From a virus, in IMG/VR virus record IMGVR_UViG_3300050343_000299, positions 1 through 54,518 of that record: a stretch of DNA of 54,518 nucleotides; one strand, given 5' to 3'. Numbering within the stretch: the stretch's first letter is position 1; every line of letters starts with the position of its first letter. Below, piece by piece: positions 44,661-52,573 of this stretch. The notes under the pieces were generated by a model, which was given only the letters and a program-made list of their open reading frames with translations, was not told the origin of the DNA and searched no databases. A program made the position numbers and the translations under genes.

Positions 44661-44816
44661 ATGTTAAATAAAAGTAAGGAGTTAAACAACTTAGAACACT
44701 GTTGTGCCTTAGAAAGTTTAATGGGTGGAAACTATAACAATGAACAGCAAAAAGAATGGCTTAAAAGATTCTCTGATGTTTGGGAACGAGTAGAACAAAG
44801 GAGTATAACAAGATGA
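44661..44816 (+). CDS. Small ORF after the early promoter
   Basis: The 51-residue product starts MLNKSKELNNLEHC and contains GGNYNNEQQKEWLKRFSDVW. If transcription starts about 7 bases after the -10, this would be a leaderless message, with the ATG at or near the 5' end. AAGGAG is inside the ORF at about 44675 with no ATG right after it. Function unknown. Confidence 0.45.
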   Translation: MLNKSKELNNLEHCCALESLMGGNYNNEQQKEWLKRFSDVWERVEQRSITR

Positions 44817-45085
44817 CATTTGCAGATACCTTTAGAGATGATTTCTATATTTGGGAAGACCATATAGAAGGCATAAACAAACCTGTTCTTTGGGAATACA
44901 AGAATAGGGATAAATGCTTTTACCAGTACCCTATCTATAGAAAGTCAGATTATAAAATCTTGATTCATCTAACCAAAGAAGAAAAGAAGATTGCTTTAGA
45001 TTTCCTAGAGCAACTACATGCACCTCTTAATGAGGAGACTAGGCAACATAACAACGAGAAGGCAAAACTAAGGAGATTGAAATAA
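44813..45085 (+). CDS. Hypothetical early protein, 90 residues
   Basis: ATG 44813 overlaps the preceding TGA, with AAAGGAG upstream. The start is MTFADTFRDDFYIWEDHIEG. It is aromatic-rich, then the Lys/Glu helix LTKEEKKIALDFLEQLHAPL follows. I recognise no family. It is coupled to the next gene. Confidence 0.55.
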   Translation: MTFADTFRDDFYIWEDHIEGINKPVLWEYKNRDKCFYQYPIYRKSDYKILIHLTKEEKKIALDFLEQLHAPLNEETRQHNNEKAKLRRLK

Positions 45086-45276
45086 TGGAGTTAAATAAAA
45101 AAGAATTAAGCGTTTTATGTAGTGTTTTAAATGGTGTCAATTCTACAGCATCAACACATATACCATTCAGCAAAAAATATGGAATAGAAGAACACATTAA
45201 CGAACATCTAAATTGTAGAGAGATTGATTCATTGCATACAAAATTATGTAACCAATTAAGTGAGTGGGTAAAATAA
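45085..45276 (+). CDS. Hypothetical early protein, 63 residues
   Basis: MELNKKELSVLCSVLNGVNS starts this small mostly helical protein. I recognise no family. Its stop overlaps the next ATG. Confidence 0.45.
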   Translation: MELNKKELSVLCSVLNGVNSTASTHIPFSKKYGIEEHINEHLNCREIDSLHTKLCNQLSEWVK

Positions 45277-45371
45277 TGGAATATGTAATCATGTTAATAG
45301 TGGGATATATATCTTGCTTGGTAATACTAATGGCGATTGAGTCAGAAAAAAGGAGAGATAAATGGAAGTAG
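45276..45371 (+). CDS. Small membrane peptide, 31 residues
   Basis: MEYVIMLIVGYISCLVILMA is one membrane helix with a charged tail. The ATG overlaps the previous stop. AGGAGA near its end serves the next gene. Possible host-membrane effect, unknown. Confidence 0.45.
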   Translation: MEYVIMLIVGYISCLVILMAIESEKRRDKWK

Positions 45372-45538
45372 TATTTAATATAGTAGGTGGCGGAGAAATC
45401 CGCCTACCCAAGAGAGAGGTCAGGGGTTATTACAAAGACTTCTTAACAGGTGAGACTAAAGTGCAAGTTGGTGAGTCTGAACATAAGGTCAGAGAGTCTT
45501 TAACTGAGATTGCATACCTTATGGGGGCGGTTAAATAA
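45362..45538 (+). CDS. Hypothetical early protein, 58 residues
   Basis: MEVVFNIVGGGEIRLPKREV starts a small beta-rich protein ending TEIAYLMGAVK. A Shine-Dalgarno GGAGA precedes the ATG. I recognise no family. The adjacent GGCGG..CCGCC in the DNA (about 45387-45402) is part of the coding sequence. Confidence 0.5.
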   Translation: MEVVFNIVGGGEIRLPKREVRGYYKDFLTGETKVQVGESEHKVRESLTEIAYLMGAVK

Positions 45539-45540
45539 TT

Positions 45541-45960
45541 ATGTTTTTTATAATTAAGAATGAGAGATATGATGGTGTTGTATATGCAGAAACATTACAT
45601 CAACTTCTTTGGCAAGTAGATTCAGCGTTTGGATGTCCATTTAGTTGTTATTATTACCCATCACAATATAAAAATTTTAGTATTACATGGGATTCCAACA
45701 ACAATATGATTGACTCAGAAGGTGGTGACGTTATGGAAGAATATGACTTTATTAATATTGACATAGATAATATTTCTGAAGATACCACTAATGAGGAGTG
45801 GTTTGAACAATACGATTTTTATTATGGAGCTGATTTTTTATCTTATGATGTTAAGGATTTTTGTGAAGATTTCTTCCAACCCCAAAACTTAAATACTTAT
45901 AAAAAATACAATGCTTTGGATTTAAGGGAAAAAATTGAAAATTTTGAGGTGAACAAATGA
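45541..45960 (+). CDS. Hypothetical acidic protein, 139 residues
   Basis: This aromatic and Asp/Glu-rich protein starts FFIIKNERYDGVVYAETLHQ and contains WFEQYDFYYGADFL. Acidic small early proteins of phages are often inhibitors of host DNA-binding proteins, but nothing here shows that. Its stop overlaps the RecE-like start by 4 bases. Confidence 0.5.
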   Translation: MFFIIKNERYDGVVYAETLHQLLWQVDSAFGCPFSCYYYPSQYKNFSITWDSNNNMIDSEGGDVMEEYDFINIDIDNISEDTTNEEWFEQYDFYYGADFLSYDVKDFCEDFFQPQNLNTYKKYNALDLREKIENFEVNK

Positions 45961-46784
45961 TAGAAGAACTAAAAGCATACCAACCTAAACAACGTGGCAA
46001 GGCTTGGGTTTGTGATGATATACCTAACAAGGATTACCACAAAGGCGTAGGTATAAGCAGTAGTTATATTAGAAGGTTTGGTGAATCACAGCTTCATGCA
46101 ATAGAACATAAACAAGAGACTACACCTGCAATGAGGTTTGGAACTGCTGCTCATTCACTGCTCGTTGAAGGGCAAGAAGCTTTTGATAAGGAAGTGGTTG
46201 TCATCACTGGTAGTCCATACACTAAGGCAAATAAAGAATTAAAAGAAGAGTATGAAAAGAGAGGTCTTACTGTAATTAAAGAAGCAGACGTAGAACTAAT
46301 AGAAGGCATGAAGGATAAGATGATTTATGAAGGCAATACTTATCTTGATGCTAAAGGCAAGTTGGCAGAGTCTAGTTTCTACTGGTATGAAGATGATGTT
46401 CTTTGTAAATGTAGACCTGACCTAATATGTCCACCTTTAGATAATCCAAATAGCACAGATGAGATAGTGATTGTAGATTACAAGACTACACAATCAGTTG
46501 AACCTTATGCCTTTGCAATGTCAGTTAAAAAGTATAGATATGATTTACAGGCATCATTTTATAGACGTGGCATGGAAGCAGCTGGGTATAAAGTAGATTC
46601 ATTTGTGTTTGTAGCACAAGAGAAAACATATCCTTACGCATCTAAGGTATTCAAAATGACTAAAGAACAGATGGATTTTGGTTGGTCAATCATGGAAACA
46701 TATTTAGAGAACTATAAGGAATATCAGAAGGGCAAACCTCTATCTGTTTACAATAGTCCTAATGTTGTTGAGTTGGTGTTGTAA
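45957..46784 (+). CDS. RecE-like exonuclease (PD-(D/E)XK, DUF3799 type)
   Basis: The 275-residue product is a 5'-3' DNA exonuclease of the RecE C-terminal type. ISSSYIRRFGESQLHAIEHK and AMRFGTAAHSLLVEG form the helical entry (G-x-x-H motif). CRPDLICPP (about 152-157) supplies the metal Asp, IVIVDYKTTQS (about 171) the D-x-K core, and YRYDLQASFYRRGM the following helix with Q and Y. In phages it works with a strand-annealing protein, which I do not see nearby. An SSB-like protein is encoded 1.7 kb downstream. Confidence 0.85.
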   Translation: MIEELKAYQPKQRGKAWVCDDIPNKDYHKGVGISSSYIRRFGESQLHAIEHKQETTPAMRFGTAAHSLLVEGQEAFDKEVVVITGSPYTKANKELKEEYEKRGLTVIKEADVELIEGMKDKMIYEGNTYLDAKGKLAESSFYWYEDDVLCKCRPDLICPPLDNPNSTDEIVIVDYKTTQSVEPYAFAMSVKKYRYDLQASFYRRGMEAAGYKVDSFVFVAQEKTYPYASKVFKMTKEQMDFGWSIMETYLENYKEYQKGKPLSVYNSPNVVELVL

Positions 46785-46793
46785 GGGTTAATT

Positions 46794-47450
46794 ATGGGCA
46801 AATTGTATAATGATTCTGAATGTATATTTGTAAGTGGTTATAGTGTTGAAAGAATATCTTATGCTGACACAAAACCATTTATCTTAGATATTCATTATGC
46901 AAAACGTATGCCTTCTATAAGTTATGCCTATGGTTTGTTTAAAGATAATAATTTAATAGGAATGGTAAGCTATGGTTCACCACCATCACCAGCTTTGTGT
47001 AAAGGTATTGCTGGTGAACAGAACAAAGGATTGGTTATAGAATTAAACAGGCTTGTTTTAAAGAACAACGAAAAGAATCAAGCATCAATACTAATAGGTG
47101 CATCATTTAAGTTGCTACCTAGACCCAAAATTATTGTTTCCTATGCAGATACTGAGCAAGAGCACATTGGTGTTGTTTATCAAGCTACCAATTTTATTTA
47201 CACAGGCTTATCAGATAAGAGAAAGGAGTGGAGATTAAAGGGTAGTAATATACACAGTAAAACAGTATGTGAGACGTATTCTTTAGAAGAAAGAAAGAAT
47301 AATACTGATAAGTTTGAACAAGTTGATAGACCTAGAAAGCATAGGTACATCTATTTTATTGGTGGTAAGAATGAGAAGAAGGGTTTGCTAAAACAATTAA
47401 ATTATAAAATACAGGATTACCCTAAAAGACAAGAAGGGCAAAAAAGATAA
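46794..47450 (+). CDS. Mom-like DNA modification protein (GNAT fold)
   Basis: The 218-residue product resembles the phage Mu Mom family. Mom modifies adenine N6 in phage DNA and shields it from restriction. Landmarks are YAKRMPSISYAYGLFKDNNL (GNAT-like strand-turn), VIELNRLVL, then PKIIVSYADTEQEHIGVVYQ followed by ATNFIYTG. The SYAD..H-x-G-x-x-YQA-x-NF-x-Y-x-G string is the clearest Mom-family signature. It has a basic C-terminus. No Com-like translation activator is recognisable beside it. The exact modified base cannot be read from sequence. Confidence 0.8.
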   Translation: MGKLYNDSECIFVSGYSVERISYADTKPFILDIHYAKRMPSISYAYGLFKDNNLIGMVSYGSPPSPALCKGIAGEQNKGLVIELNRLVLKNNEKNQASILIGASFKLLPRPKIIVSYADTEQEHIGVVYQATNFIYTGLSDKRKEWRLKGSNIHSKTVCETYSLEERKNNTDKFEQVDRPRKHRYIYFIGGKNEKKGLLKQLNYKIQDYPKRQEGQKR

Positions 47451-47584
47451 TGAGAGTAGTAGAGTATTATATGGAGAGTTTATCCTTTGCCCTTAAGGAT
47501 AGTATAAGGTTTTTGGATGGAGATGTAATAAAGTCTTTGCTTTATTATGAAATAAATTTTAATATGAATATGGAGAGTAAATAA
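47450..47584 (+). CDS. Hypothetical 44-residue ORF
   Basis: MRVVEYYMESLSFALKDSIR is followed by an aromatic tail. The ATG overlaps the upstream TAA and the stop overlaps the next ATG, the tight pattern of neighbouring genes. I recognise no family. Confidence 0.4.
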   Translation: MRVVEYYMESLSFALKDSIRFLDGDVIKSLLYYEINFNMNMESK

Positions 47585-47742
47585 TGGACGAAATAATCAA
47601 AAAGGCACTTTGGATTCCTGAAGAGCTACATAAAGATATAAAAATCTTTGCAATACAAAACAGCCTAACAATAGAACAGGCTAGTCAGATGCTAATTAAA
47701 CTTGGCATAGTGTCTTATGAAGAGGATAAAAACAATGACTGA
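47584..47742 (+). CDS. Small ribbon-helix-helix-like protein
   Basis: The 52-residue product IKKALWIPEELHKDIKIFAI, followed by TIEQASQMLIKLG, has the strand (LWIPEELH) and two helices of a CopG/Arc-type fold. It may be a small regulator of early genes. A GGAG site precedes the ATG. Confidence 0.5.
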   Translation: MDEIIKKALWIPEELHKDIKIFAIQNSLTIEQASQMLIKLGIVSYEEDKNND

Positions 47743-47911
47743 GTTTAGCGACATAGTAGAGCTACAAAGGCTAAAGCTTAATCAAGAGAGAGATGAATGG
47801 TATATCCATGTCAATAATGGAGCAGGGTATACAGAGGTTAAGCAAGGCAATACCTTGACCATCACACATCATGCAACTGGTAAAAAAGAGGTTATAACTG
47901 ATGCCAATTAA
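47735..47911 (+). CDS. Hypothetical 58-residue protein
   Basis: The start MTEFSDIVELQRLKLNQERD is followed by beta strands (GYTEVKQGNTLTITHHATG). ATG 47735 overlaps the previous gene, whereas the upstream frame has no good start. Function unknown. Confidence 0.45.
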   Translation: MTEFSDIVELQRLKLNQERDEWYIHVNNGAGYTEVKQGNTLTITHHATGKKEVITDAN

Positions 47912-48326
47912 CAGTAGAACCAAAGGTGCAGCATTTGAAAGGGTGATATGCAATAAGATAAACACTTATCTTGCATCTAAAGGTAGTAGAGAGACTGTTA
48001 AAAGAAACTTAGACCAGTATCAAACAAAAGGTATGGCTGATATCTACTGGGGAAACCTAGCCATTGAATGTAAAAGATATAAAGGTAATGGCAAAAGTGA
48101 CATATTTAAAAATGACTGGTGGAATCAAGCGGTTGATAGTGCTAATGATAACTTGATACCAGTATTAATTTATAAGTATGACAGAAGAAAGATTATGTGT
48201 GTCATACCCTTATGCCTTATGGAAAGTGGTTACAAGAAGAATTGGCAACAATACTATATGTGTCCACTATCAGAAGTTTGTGAGAGGTTAGATGAGGTCA
48301 TTAAAAAGTCAAATGGACTTATATAG
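47901..48326 (+). CDS. Holliday junction resolvase-like PD-(D/E)XK nuclease
   Basis: The 141-residue product has NSRTKGAAFERVICNKINTY (entry helix with Glu), then MADIYWGNLAIECKRYKGNG, the D..E-x-K core, and a following helix WWNQAVDSANDNLIPVLIYK. This matches small archaeal/phage-type Hjc-like resolvases or VRR-type nucleases, resolving recombination or packaging intermediates. The start overlaps the previous stop. Confidence 0.7.
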   Translation: MPINSRTKGAAFERVICNKINTYLASKGSRETVKRNLDQYQTKGMADIYWGNLAIECKRYKGNGKSDIFKNDWWNQAVDSANDNLIPVLIYKYDRRKIMCVIPLCLMESGYKKNWQQYYMCPLSEVCERLDEVIKKSNGLI

Positions 48327-48501
48327 TTATTTACTAGAAGAAGATTTTGAACAATATTGCAGATTGGCATTTGAGAGGATACAAACTGCATGTGATTTCC
48401 TTGGCATTATAAATGACGAGGATTATGAGGGTTTTAAGGAACGGTGTTACACCCAACTTGAAACTGATTATATAAATAGTATTGATATAACAATACATTA
48501 A
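48292..48501 (+). CDS. Hypothetical helical protein, 69 residues
   Basis: The ATG at 48292 lies inside the previous gene; a second in-frame ATG at 48313 (MDLYSYLLEEDF) is also possible. Acidic/aromatic helices follow, including CDFLGIINDEDYEGF. I recognise no family. Confidence 0.45.
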   Translation: MRSLKSQMDLYSYLLEEDFEQYCRLAFERIQTACDFLGIINDEDYEGFKERCYTQLETDYINSIDITIH

Positions 48502-48517
48502 CCATATAGGAGTATTT

Positions 48518-49123
48518 ATGGATATATTAGGTGGAATGCAAAATTCCGAAGAAAAACCGCAAATTTATTTTGGCTTTAAAACATTGGGTCAACAATTTTT
48601 TGCAAATGGAGAGACACCAGTTGAGTTTAAATACTTACAACTTGATATTGATACATTCAAATCAGGTTGGGGTAGATATACAAAGGCTGATGGCTTTGAA
48701 TATAAATGGGATGCAAAGTTTGGTGTTGTTGATGCTAAACCTGCTGACGATTGGAAAAGAGCTTTTTCTTGTTGGGTAATGCCAAATGGTGGTCACGCTA
48801 TGTTATGGCAAAGGTTTACTTTTGCTGAATCTAGTGCTTTTAACAAGATACTAGGCACTTTTTGGCATGAAAAGGATGCCAACGTAGGTAAGTTACCAGT
48901 AGTTGAATACAAAGGTAGTAAGCCAATACAAGTAGGTATGGGAACTTCATCAGAGTTATCTTTTGAATTTTCTAAGTGGGGTGATAGAGGTTTTAATGTG
49001 CCTGAGTGGTATGTTGACCCTGATGCACCAGTTAGTGATGATGATGGTTTTGTTTCTCCAAACGAGGGACTAGCTGACTTAGTTAATAAGGCTGAGGAAG
49101 ATAACAGTGATGTGCCATTCTGA
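48518..49123 (+). CDS. Single-stranded DNA-binding-like protein
   Basis: The 201-residue product has an aromatic beta-rich body (FKSGWGRYTKADGFEYKWDA; DWKRAFSCWVMPNGGHAMLW) and an acidic C-terminus ending NKAEEDNSDVPF. A D-x-PF tip after an acidic tail is the hallmark by which SSB proteins bind partner proteins. It sits directly before the primase-helicase, its expected partner. The body is not a clear OB-fold SSB by eye, so the call rests on tail, size and context. AGGAG precedes the start. Confidence 0.6.
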   Translation: MDILGGMQNSEEKPQIYFGFKTLGQQFFANGETPVEFKYLQLDIDTFKSGWGRYTKADGFEYKWDAKFGVVDAKPADDWKRAFSCWVMPNGGHAMLWQRFTFAESSAFNKILGTFWHEKDANVGKLPVVEYKGSKPIQVGMGTSSELSFEFSKWGDRGFNVPEWYVDPDAPVSDDDGFVSPNEGLADLVNKAEEDNSDVPF

Positions 49124-51003
49124 TGCAGTCAATTGATTGGCAGAAAATAGCACCTGAAGTTGCAAAGCAATTGCTTGGTGAACCTAGTAGTAGCTCTTCT
49201 AAAGAGCTACGCTGGGGTAATAAGCAAAGCAAAGTCCTTACATTAGAATCAGGGACTTGGTATGACTTCGAAGAAGATGTAGGTGGTGGCATCATCGATT
49301 TAATTAAACATTTGAATCAAGATATTAATACAGTTTTAAAACAATTTGGTTACGACCAAGCATTGCCCTCTGACTCCTTACTCAGCGTTAGTGGACTCCC
49401 CCAAAATAACACTAACAAGGGCAATGCAAGGTCTTTTACAAAAGTCCAAATGAGGGAGCTTCATTCCCAAGCAATAGTTAAGGTTCAATATGCTACTAAC
49501 TTTTGGGTTATGAGGTTTCCTGAAGGTCATCCTATTAAACAAAAATATGCACCTTTTAGTATGAATCCTGACGGTTCTTGGTCTATGCGAAGACCTGAGG
49601 GCTTGTTACCTATTTATTCTACTAATAAATTTCCTGATAAACCCATCATTATTAATGAAGGTGAGAAAGCATTGCGTGGATGTGAAGCTATAAGAAAGGA
49701 TGGAGATGCTTGTACATGGCATGGTGGCGTTAATAGTTGGCAAAAAGCTGACTGGTCACCTATCTATGGAAGGGATGTTTGGATATTCCCTGATAATGAC
49801 GAAGCTGGCAAGAAGGTTGCTAATGAGATTTCTAGCCACCTAAAACAAAATGGTTGTAGTGTTTTAATTGCTGAACCACCAAAAGAATTTAAAGAAAAAG
49901 ATGATTTATGGGATGCGTATGAATCAGGTTATTTTGCAGACTCTAAATCATTGGAAGATTACATAAAAAGCAATACAGCTAAGAGACCAAAAGGAAGTTT
50001 ATATTTCCAAACAGTAAATGAGATTATGGCTAATATTACAGAGCCTGATTGGTTGGTAGATAGGTGTATAGAACGTGGAACAGTTACTTCTATATTTGGA
50101 GCACCTAAGACAGGTAAATCATTTGTGGCTATTGCTATGGGTTGTGCGGTTGCCACAGGTAAAGATTTTTATGGATATGATACTAAACCATCAACTGTAC
50201 TTTATCTTGCGGGAGAAGGCACAAATGCAGTTGGCCGCCGCATAAAGGCATATGAACAGTTTTATGGCATGAACTTAGATAAGAAACCTTTACTTGTATC
50301 AAATAGGGGCTCAAGAATTGGTGATGATGAAGAGTTTGCTATCTTGCAACAGGTTTGTAGAGATATAGAAGCTGAGAACAATGGTATAGGTATGATTATC
50401 ATCGACACCTTAGCTAGAAACTATGGTTTAGATGAGAACAGTACCAAAGATATGAATACGTTTATACAGCGTGTGGATATGCTTAAAGAAGAGTTTAATG
50501 CTTCTATAGTGATAGTACATCACACTGGTCATGGCTCTTCAGCAAGAGCAAGAGGAAGCTCTGTATTACCAGCAGCACTTGACTACGAATTTAGGGTCAA
50601 AAGAAGTGGTGATGATGAAGCTATGCTTGTATCTGTTGACCAAACACTTGTTAAAGATGGTAGACCAATACAACCTATGAACTTTAAGTTCCATGAAGTA
50701 GAAGTCTTTGGATTTAGTAATGTTACTTCAGGTGTACTGAAACTTACACTTGAATCACCTAGGGAAACCATTATTAAAGGTGCAAGAAAAGAAACGATAG
50801 AAGCCATAGAAGCGTATCAAAAGGAAAAAGAACCTAATGACCCTATTAGCGTTTGGGTTAAGTATTCAATATTATTAGCAAGAATGGATATTAAAGACAG
50901 TGCATTGAAAAGTAGGTTGAACGATTTGAAAGCACATGATTTAGTTCATTACAAAGAAGGTTATGGATATCAGTCAAAATCCTTCGACAATGAGGTGTTT
51001 TAA
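49123..51003 (+). CDS. Primase-helicase: Toprim domain plus RepA-type ATPase
   Basis: The 626-residue replication protein starts with a short N-terminal domain (WYDFEEDVGGGIIDLIKHL resembles a primase zinc-domain remnant). A Toprim region follows with IIINEGEKALRG (about 175-186) and WIFPDNDEAGKK (about 221). The RecA-like ATPase has Walker A GAPKTGKSF (about 326-334), Walker B MIIIDTLARNYG (about 424) and a VIVHHTGHGSSARARGSS sensor/loop segment. This matches RepA/AAA_25 helicase-primases of phages and plasmids. It would open the fork and prime host polymerase, because no phage polymerase is seen. The C-terminus has a winged-helix-like end (LKSRLNDLKAHDLVHYKEGY). Confidence 0.88.
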   Translation: MQSIDWQKIAPEVAKQLLGEPSSSSSKELRWGNKQSKVLTLESGTWYDFEEDVGGGIIDLIKHLNQDINTVLKQFGYDQALPSDSLLSVSGLPQNNTNKGNARSFTKVQMRELHSQAIVKVQYATNFWVMRFPEGHPIKQKYAPFSMNPDGSWSMRRPEGLLPIYSTNKFPDKPIIINEGEKALRGCEAIRKDGDACTWHGGVNSWQKADWSPIYGRDVWIFPDNDEAGKKVANEISSHLKQNGCSVLIAEPPKEFKEKDDLWDAYESGYFADSKSLEDYIKSNTAKRPKGSLYFQTVNEIMANITEPDWLVDRCIERGTVTSIFGAPKTGKSFVAIAMGCAVATGKDFYGYDTKPSTVLYLAGEGTNAVGRRIKAYEQFYGMNLDKKPLLVSNRGSRIGDDEEFAILQQVCRDIEAENNGIGMIIIDTLARNYGLDENSTKDMNTFIQRVDMLKEEFNASIVIVHHTGHGSSARARGSSVLPAALDYEFRVKRSGDDEAMLVSVDQTLVKDGRPIQPMNFKFHEVEVFGFSNVTSGVLKLTLESPRETIIKGARKETIEAIEAYQKEKEPNDPISVWVKYSILLARMDIKDSALKSRLNDLKAHDLVHYKEGYGYQSKSFDNEVF

Positions 51004-51004
51004 C

Positions 51005-51148
51005 ATGGTTGGTTTTTTGGTTGGTTTTGGTTGGTTTTGGTTTGGTATTTTTGCCCAAATTAACAAAAAGTTGGTTGGTTTGGTTTGCTTTTCTAAAGCA
51101 ACCAACCCAAACCACTATGAATTTCACGATTGGAGACCCAACCAATGA
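51005..51148 (+). repeat. T/G-rich repeat tract with GGTT units, possible origin
   Basis: The first 40 bases are GGTTGG units separated by T-runs (several copies to about 51046). They continue after a spacer (about 51070-51085) and meet the complementary AACCAACCCAAACCA near 51106-51120. GCTTT-TCT-AAAGC in the middle can fold. A 47-residue frame (MVGFLVGFGW...) crosses it with no good Shine-Dalgarno, so coding is doubtful. Iteron-like repeats directly after a replicative helicase gene suggest an origin or a G-quadruplex site. Confidence 0.6.
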
Positions 51149-51639
51149 AAACATATTTAGACGAATCATTAGAGACTAAGTTGTGTGAGCTTAGAACTTA
51201 TGAAGCTGAAAGTTTTGAGAAGTGGGGAAGCAGGAAAAGAATATTTAAGATGTTGGGTGTTGATTTTGAAATTAAGTTTTGCAGAGCAGAGACAATGTTA
51301 AGGGACACACTTTACAAAGGTAAGGTTAAAGAAAAGTTAAAGATGGTTGATATGATGCTTAGAGCCTTTGTAGCCCTTAACAAGAAATGTGAAGAGAGTG
51401 GTTACATAATGATTCAACCTAATGCTAGGTGTTTTAACTTTGATAAGAAGACTGCTTTAGTTTGTGATACTGATGATGAGAAACCTATCTTACAAAAGAT
51501 ACACAAAAACGAACCTGAGATGATGATATTTAGCATAGAAGAATTATTAAGATGTATACCTGAAGACTTCATGAAGGCTAAAGAGCTGTTATCTAAACTA
51601 GATAAGGCTGTTAATTTTAAGAGGATAAAGCATGACTAA
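51145..51639 (+). CDS. Hypothetical protein, 164 residues
   Basis: The start is ATG 51145 (MKTYLDESLETKLCELRTYE); the open frame has an upstream TTG at 51130. The content is helical (RAETMLRDTLYKGKVKEKLK), with a beta segment SGYIMIQPNARCFNFDKKTA near 95-115 and an acidic tail helix. I recognise no family. It sits in the replication block. Confidence 0.5.
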   Translation: MKTYLDESLETKLCELRTYEAESFEKWGSRKRIFKMLGVDFEIKFCRAETMLRDTLYKGKVKEKLKMVDMMLRAFVALNKKCEESGYIMIQPNARCFNFDKKTALVCDTDDEKPILQKIHKNEPEMMIFSIEELLRCIPEDFMKAKELLSKLDKAVNFKRIKHD

Positions 51640-51751
51640 GTGGCATGGTGGTAAAGGGTCTAAAAGACGCAAAGAAGATAAGAAAAAGATTGATGACAAC
51701 TGGGATAAAATCTTTGGTAAAAATAAAAAGAAGGAAAAGAAAAAGAAATGA
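51632..51751 (+). CDS. Small highly basic protein, 39 residues
   Basis: MTKWHGGKGSKRRKEDKKKI is followed by DDNWDKIFGK and a Lys run. A positively charged peptide with a WHGGKGS start is a recurrent small phage gene. It probably binds nucleic acid. Both ends overlap their neighbours. Confidence 0.6.
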   Translation: MTKWHGGKGSKRRKEDKKKIDDNWDKIFGKNKKKEKKKK

Positions 51752-52233
51752 GTAAATTTCATAATGAAGACCTACCTTATGGAGAAGCTGGTGAAAGATT
51801 TGTTCTTAATATTATCAACAGGAAGCATCCAATGGCTTATAAGATGCAAGGCAATTTTAAAGAATATGACATTATGATTCCTGAAACAAACAAGACGGTT
51901 GAGGTTAAAAGGGATAAGAACACCGACAAAACTGGTAATGCCTTTATAGAAACTTACTGCAATCATGTTGAGTCAGGTATCAATGCAACCACCGCAGACT
52001 ACTGGGCATATCTAACCAAGACTATGTTGTATTGGATTAAGTCAGATGATATGAAGAGGTGCATTAAGGACAACAACATAATAGAAGGAAAGAACTATAG
52101 GATTGATGGAAAGATTATTGATGCTTACTTGATTCCAATAGATATATTTAAAAACTATTGTATGAGGGTAGATGAGCTTAATCAGGAGCAAAAGAATCAA
52201 TTAAATTTGGAAATGTTAAATGATGATAGATAA
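51748..52233 (+). CDS. PD-(D/E)XK endonuclease-like protein
   Basis: The 161-residue product has PYGEAGERFVLNIINRKHPM (entry helix with Glu), then KEYDIMIPETNKTVEVKRDK, the D..E-x-K core, and an aromatic patch ADYWAYLTKTMLYWIK. It is the third small nuclease of this fold in the insert and differs from the other two around the core. It could be a resolvase-like or nicking enzyme. Function by fold only. Confidence 0.65.
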   Translation: MSKFHNEDLPYGEAGERFVLNIINRKHPMAYKMQGNFKEYDIMIPETNKTVEVKRDKNTDKTGNAFIETYCNHVESGINATTADYWAYLTKTMLYWIKSDDMKRCIKDNNIIEGKNYRIDGKIIDAYLIPIDIFKNYCMRVDELNQEQKNQLNLEMLNDDR

Positions 52234-52573
52234 GTTTTTGGAGTGGTCTTTTCAACAACAGGCCAATAAATTATATAAAAGGAGAAATGATATGAGTATA
52301 GATAAAGTAACACCGCAAGAGTGGGATAGATTAGAGAAGATAAAAGGAGTTAAATATGATTCAGTTCATAGGCCAAAGCATTATAACAATGGGTCTATAG
52401 AATGCATTAGTTACATTAAACAACAGTTAGGTGCAGAGTTTCCTAGCTACTTAGAAGGCTCAGCTATTAAGTATATTCACAGACATCGCATGAAGCACAA
52501 TAATAATATAGAAGACTTAGAAAAGGCTAAATGGTATATTAATAAGTTAATAGAACATTATGAAAACTTATAA
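52220..52573 (+). CDS. DUF3310 protein (T7 gp1.7-like family)
   Basis: The 117-residue product has a core DSVHRPKHYNNGSIECISYI (about 47-66), then QLGAEFPSYLEGSAIKYIHR and EDLEKAKWYINKLIEHYENL, the full DUF3310 signature. The family includes T7 gp1.7, a nucleotide kinase, so a role in dNTP supply is plausible. The first 30 residues extend beyond the family core, so the ATG at 52289 or thereabouts may be used instead. Confidence 0.82.
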   Translation: MMIDKFLEWSFQQQANKLYKRRNDMSIDKVTPQEWDRLEKIKGVKYDSVHRPKHYNNGSIECISYIKQQLGAEFPSYLEGSAIKYIHRHRMKHNNNIEDLEKAKWYINKLIEHYENL

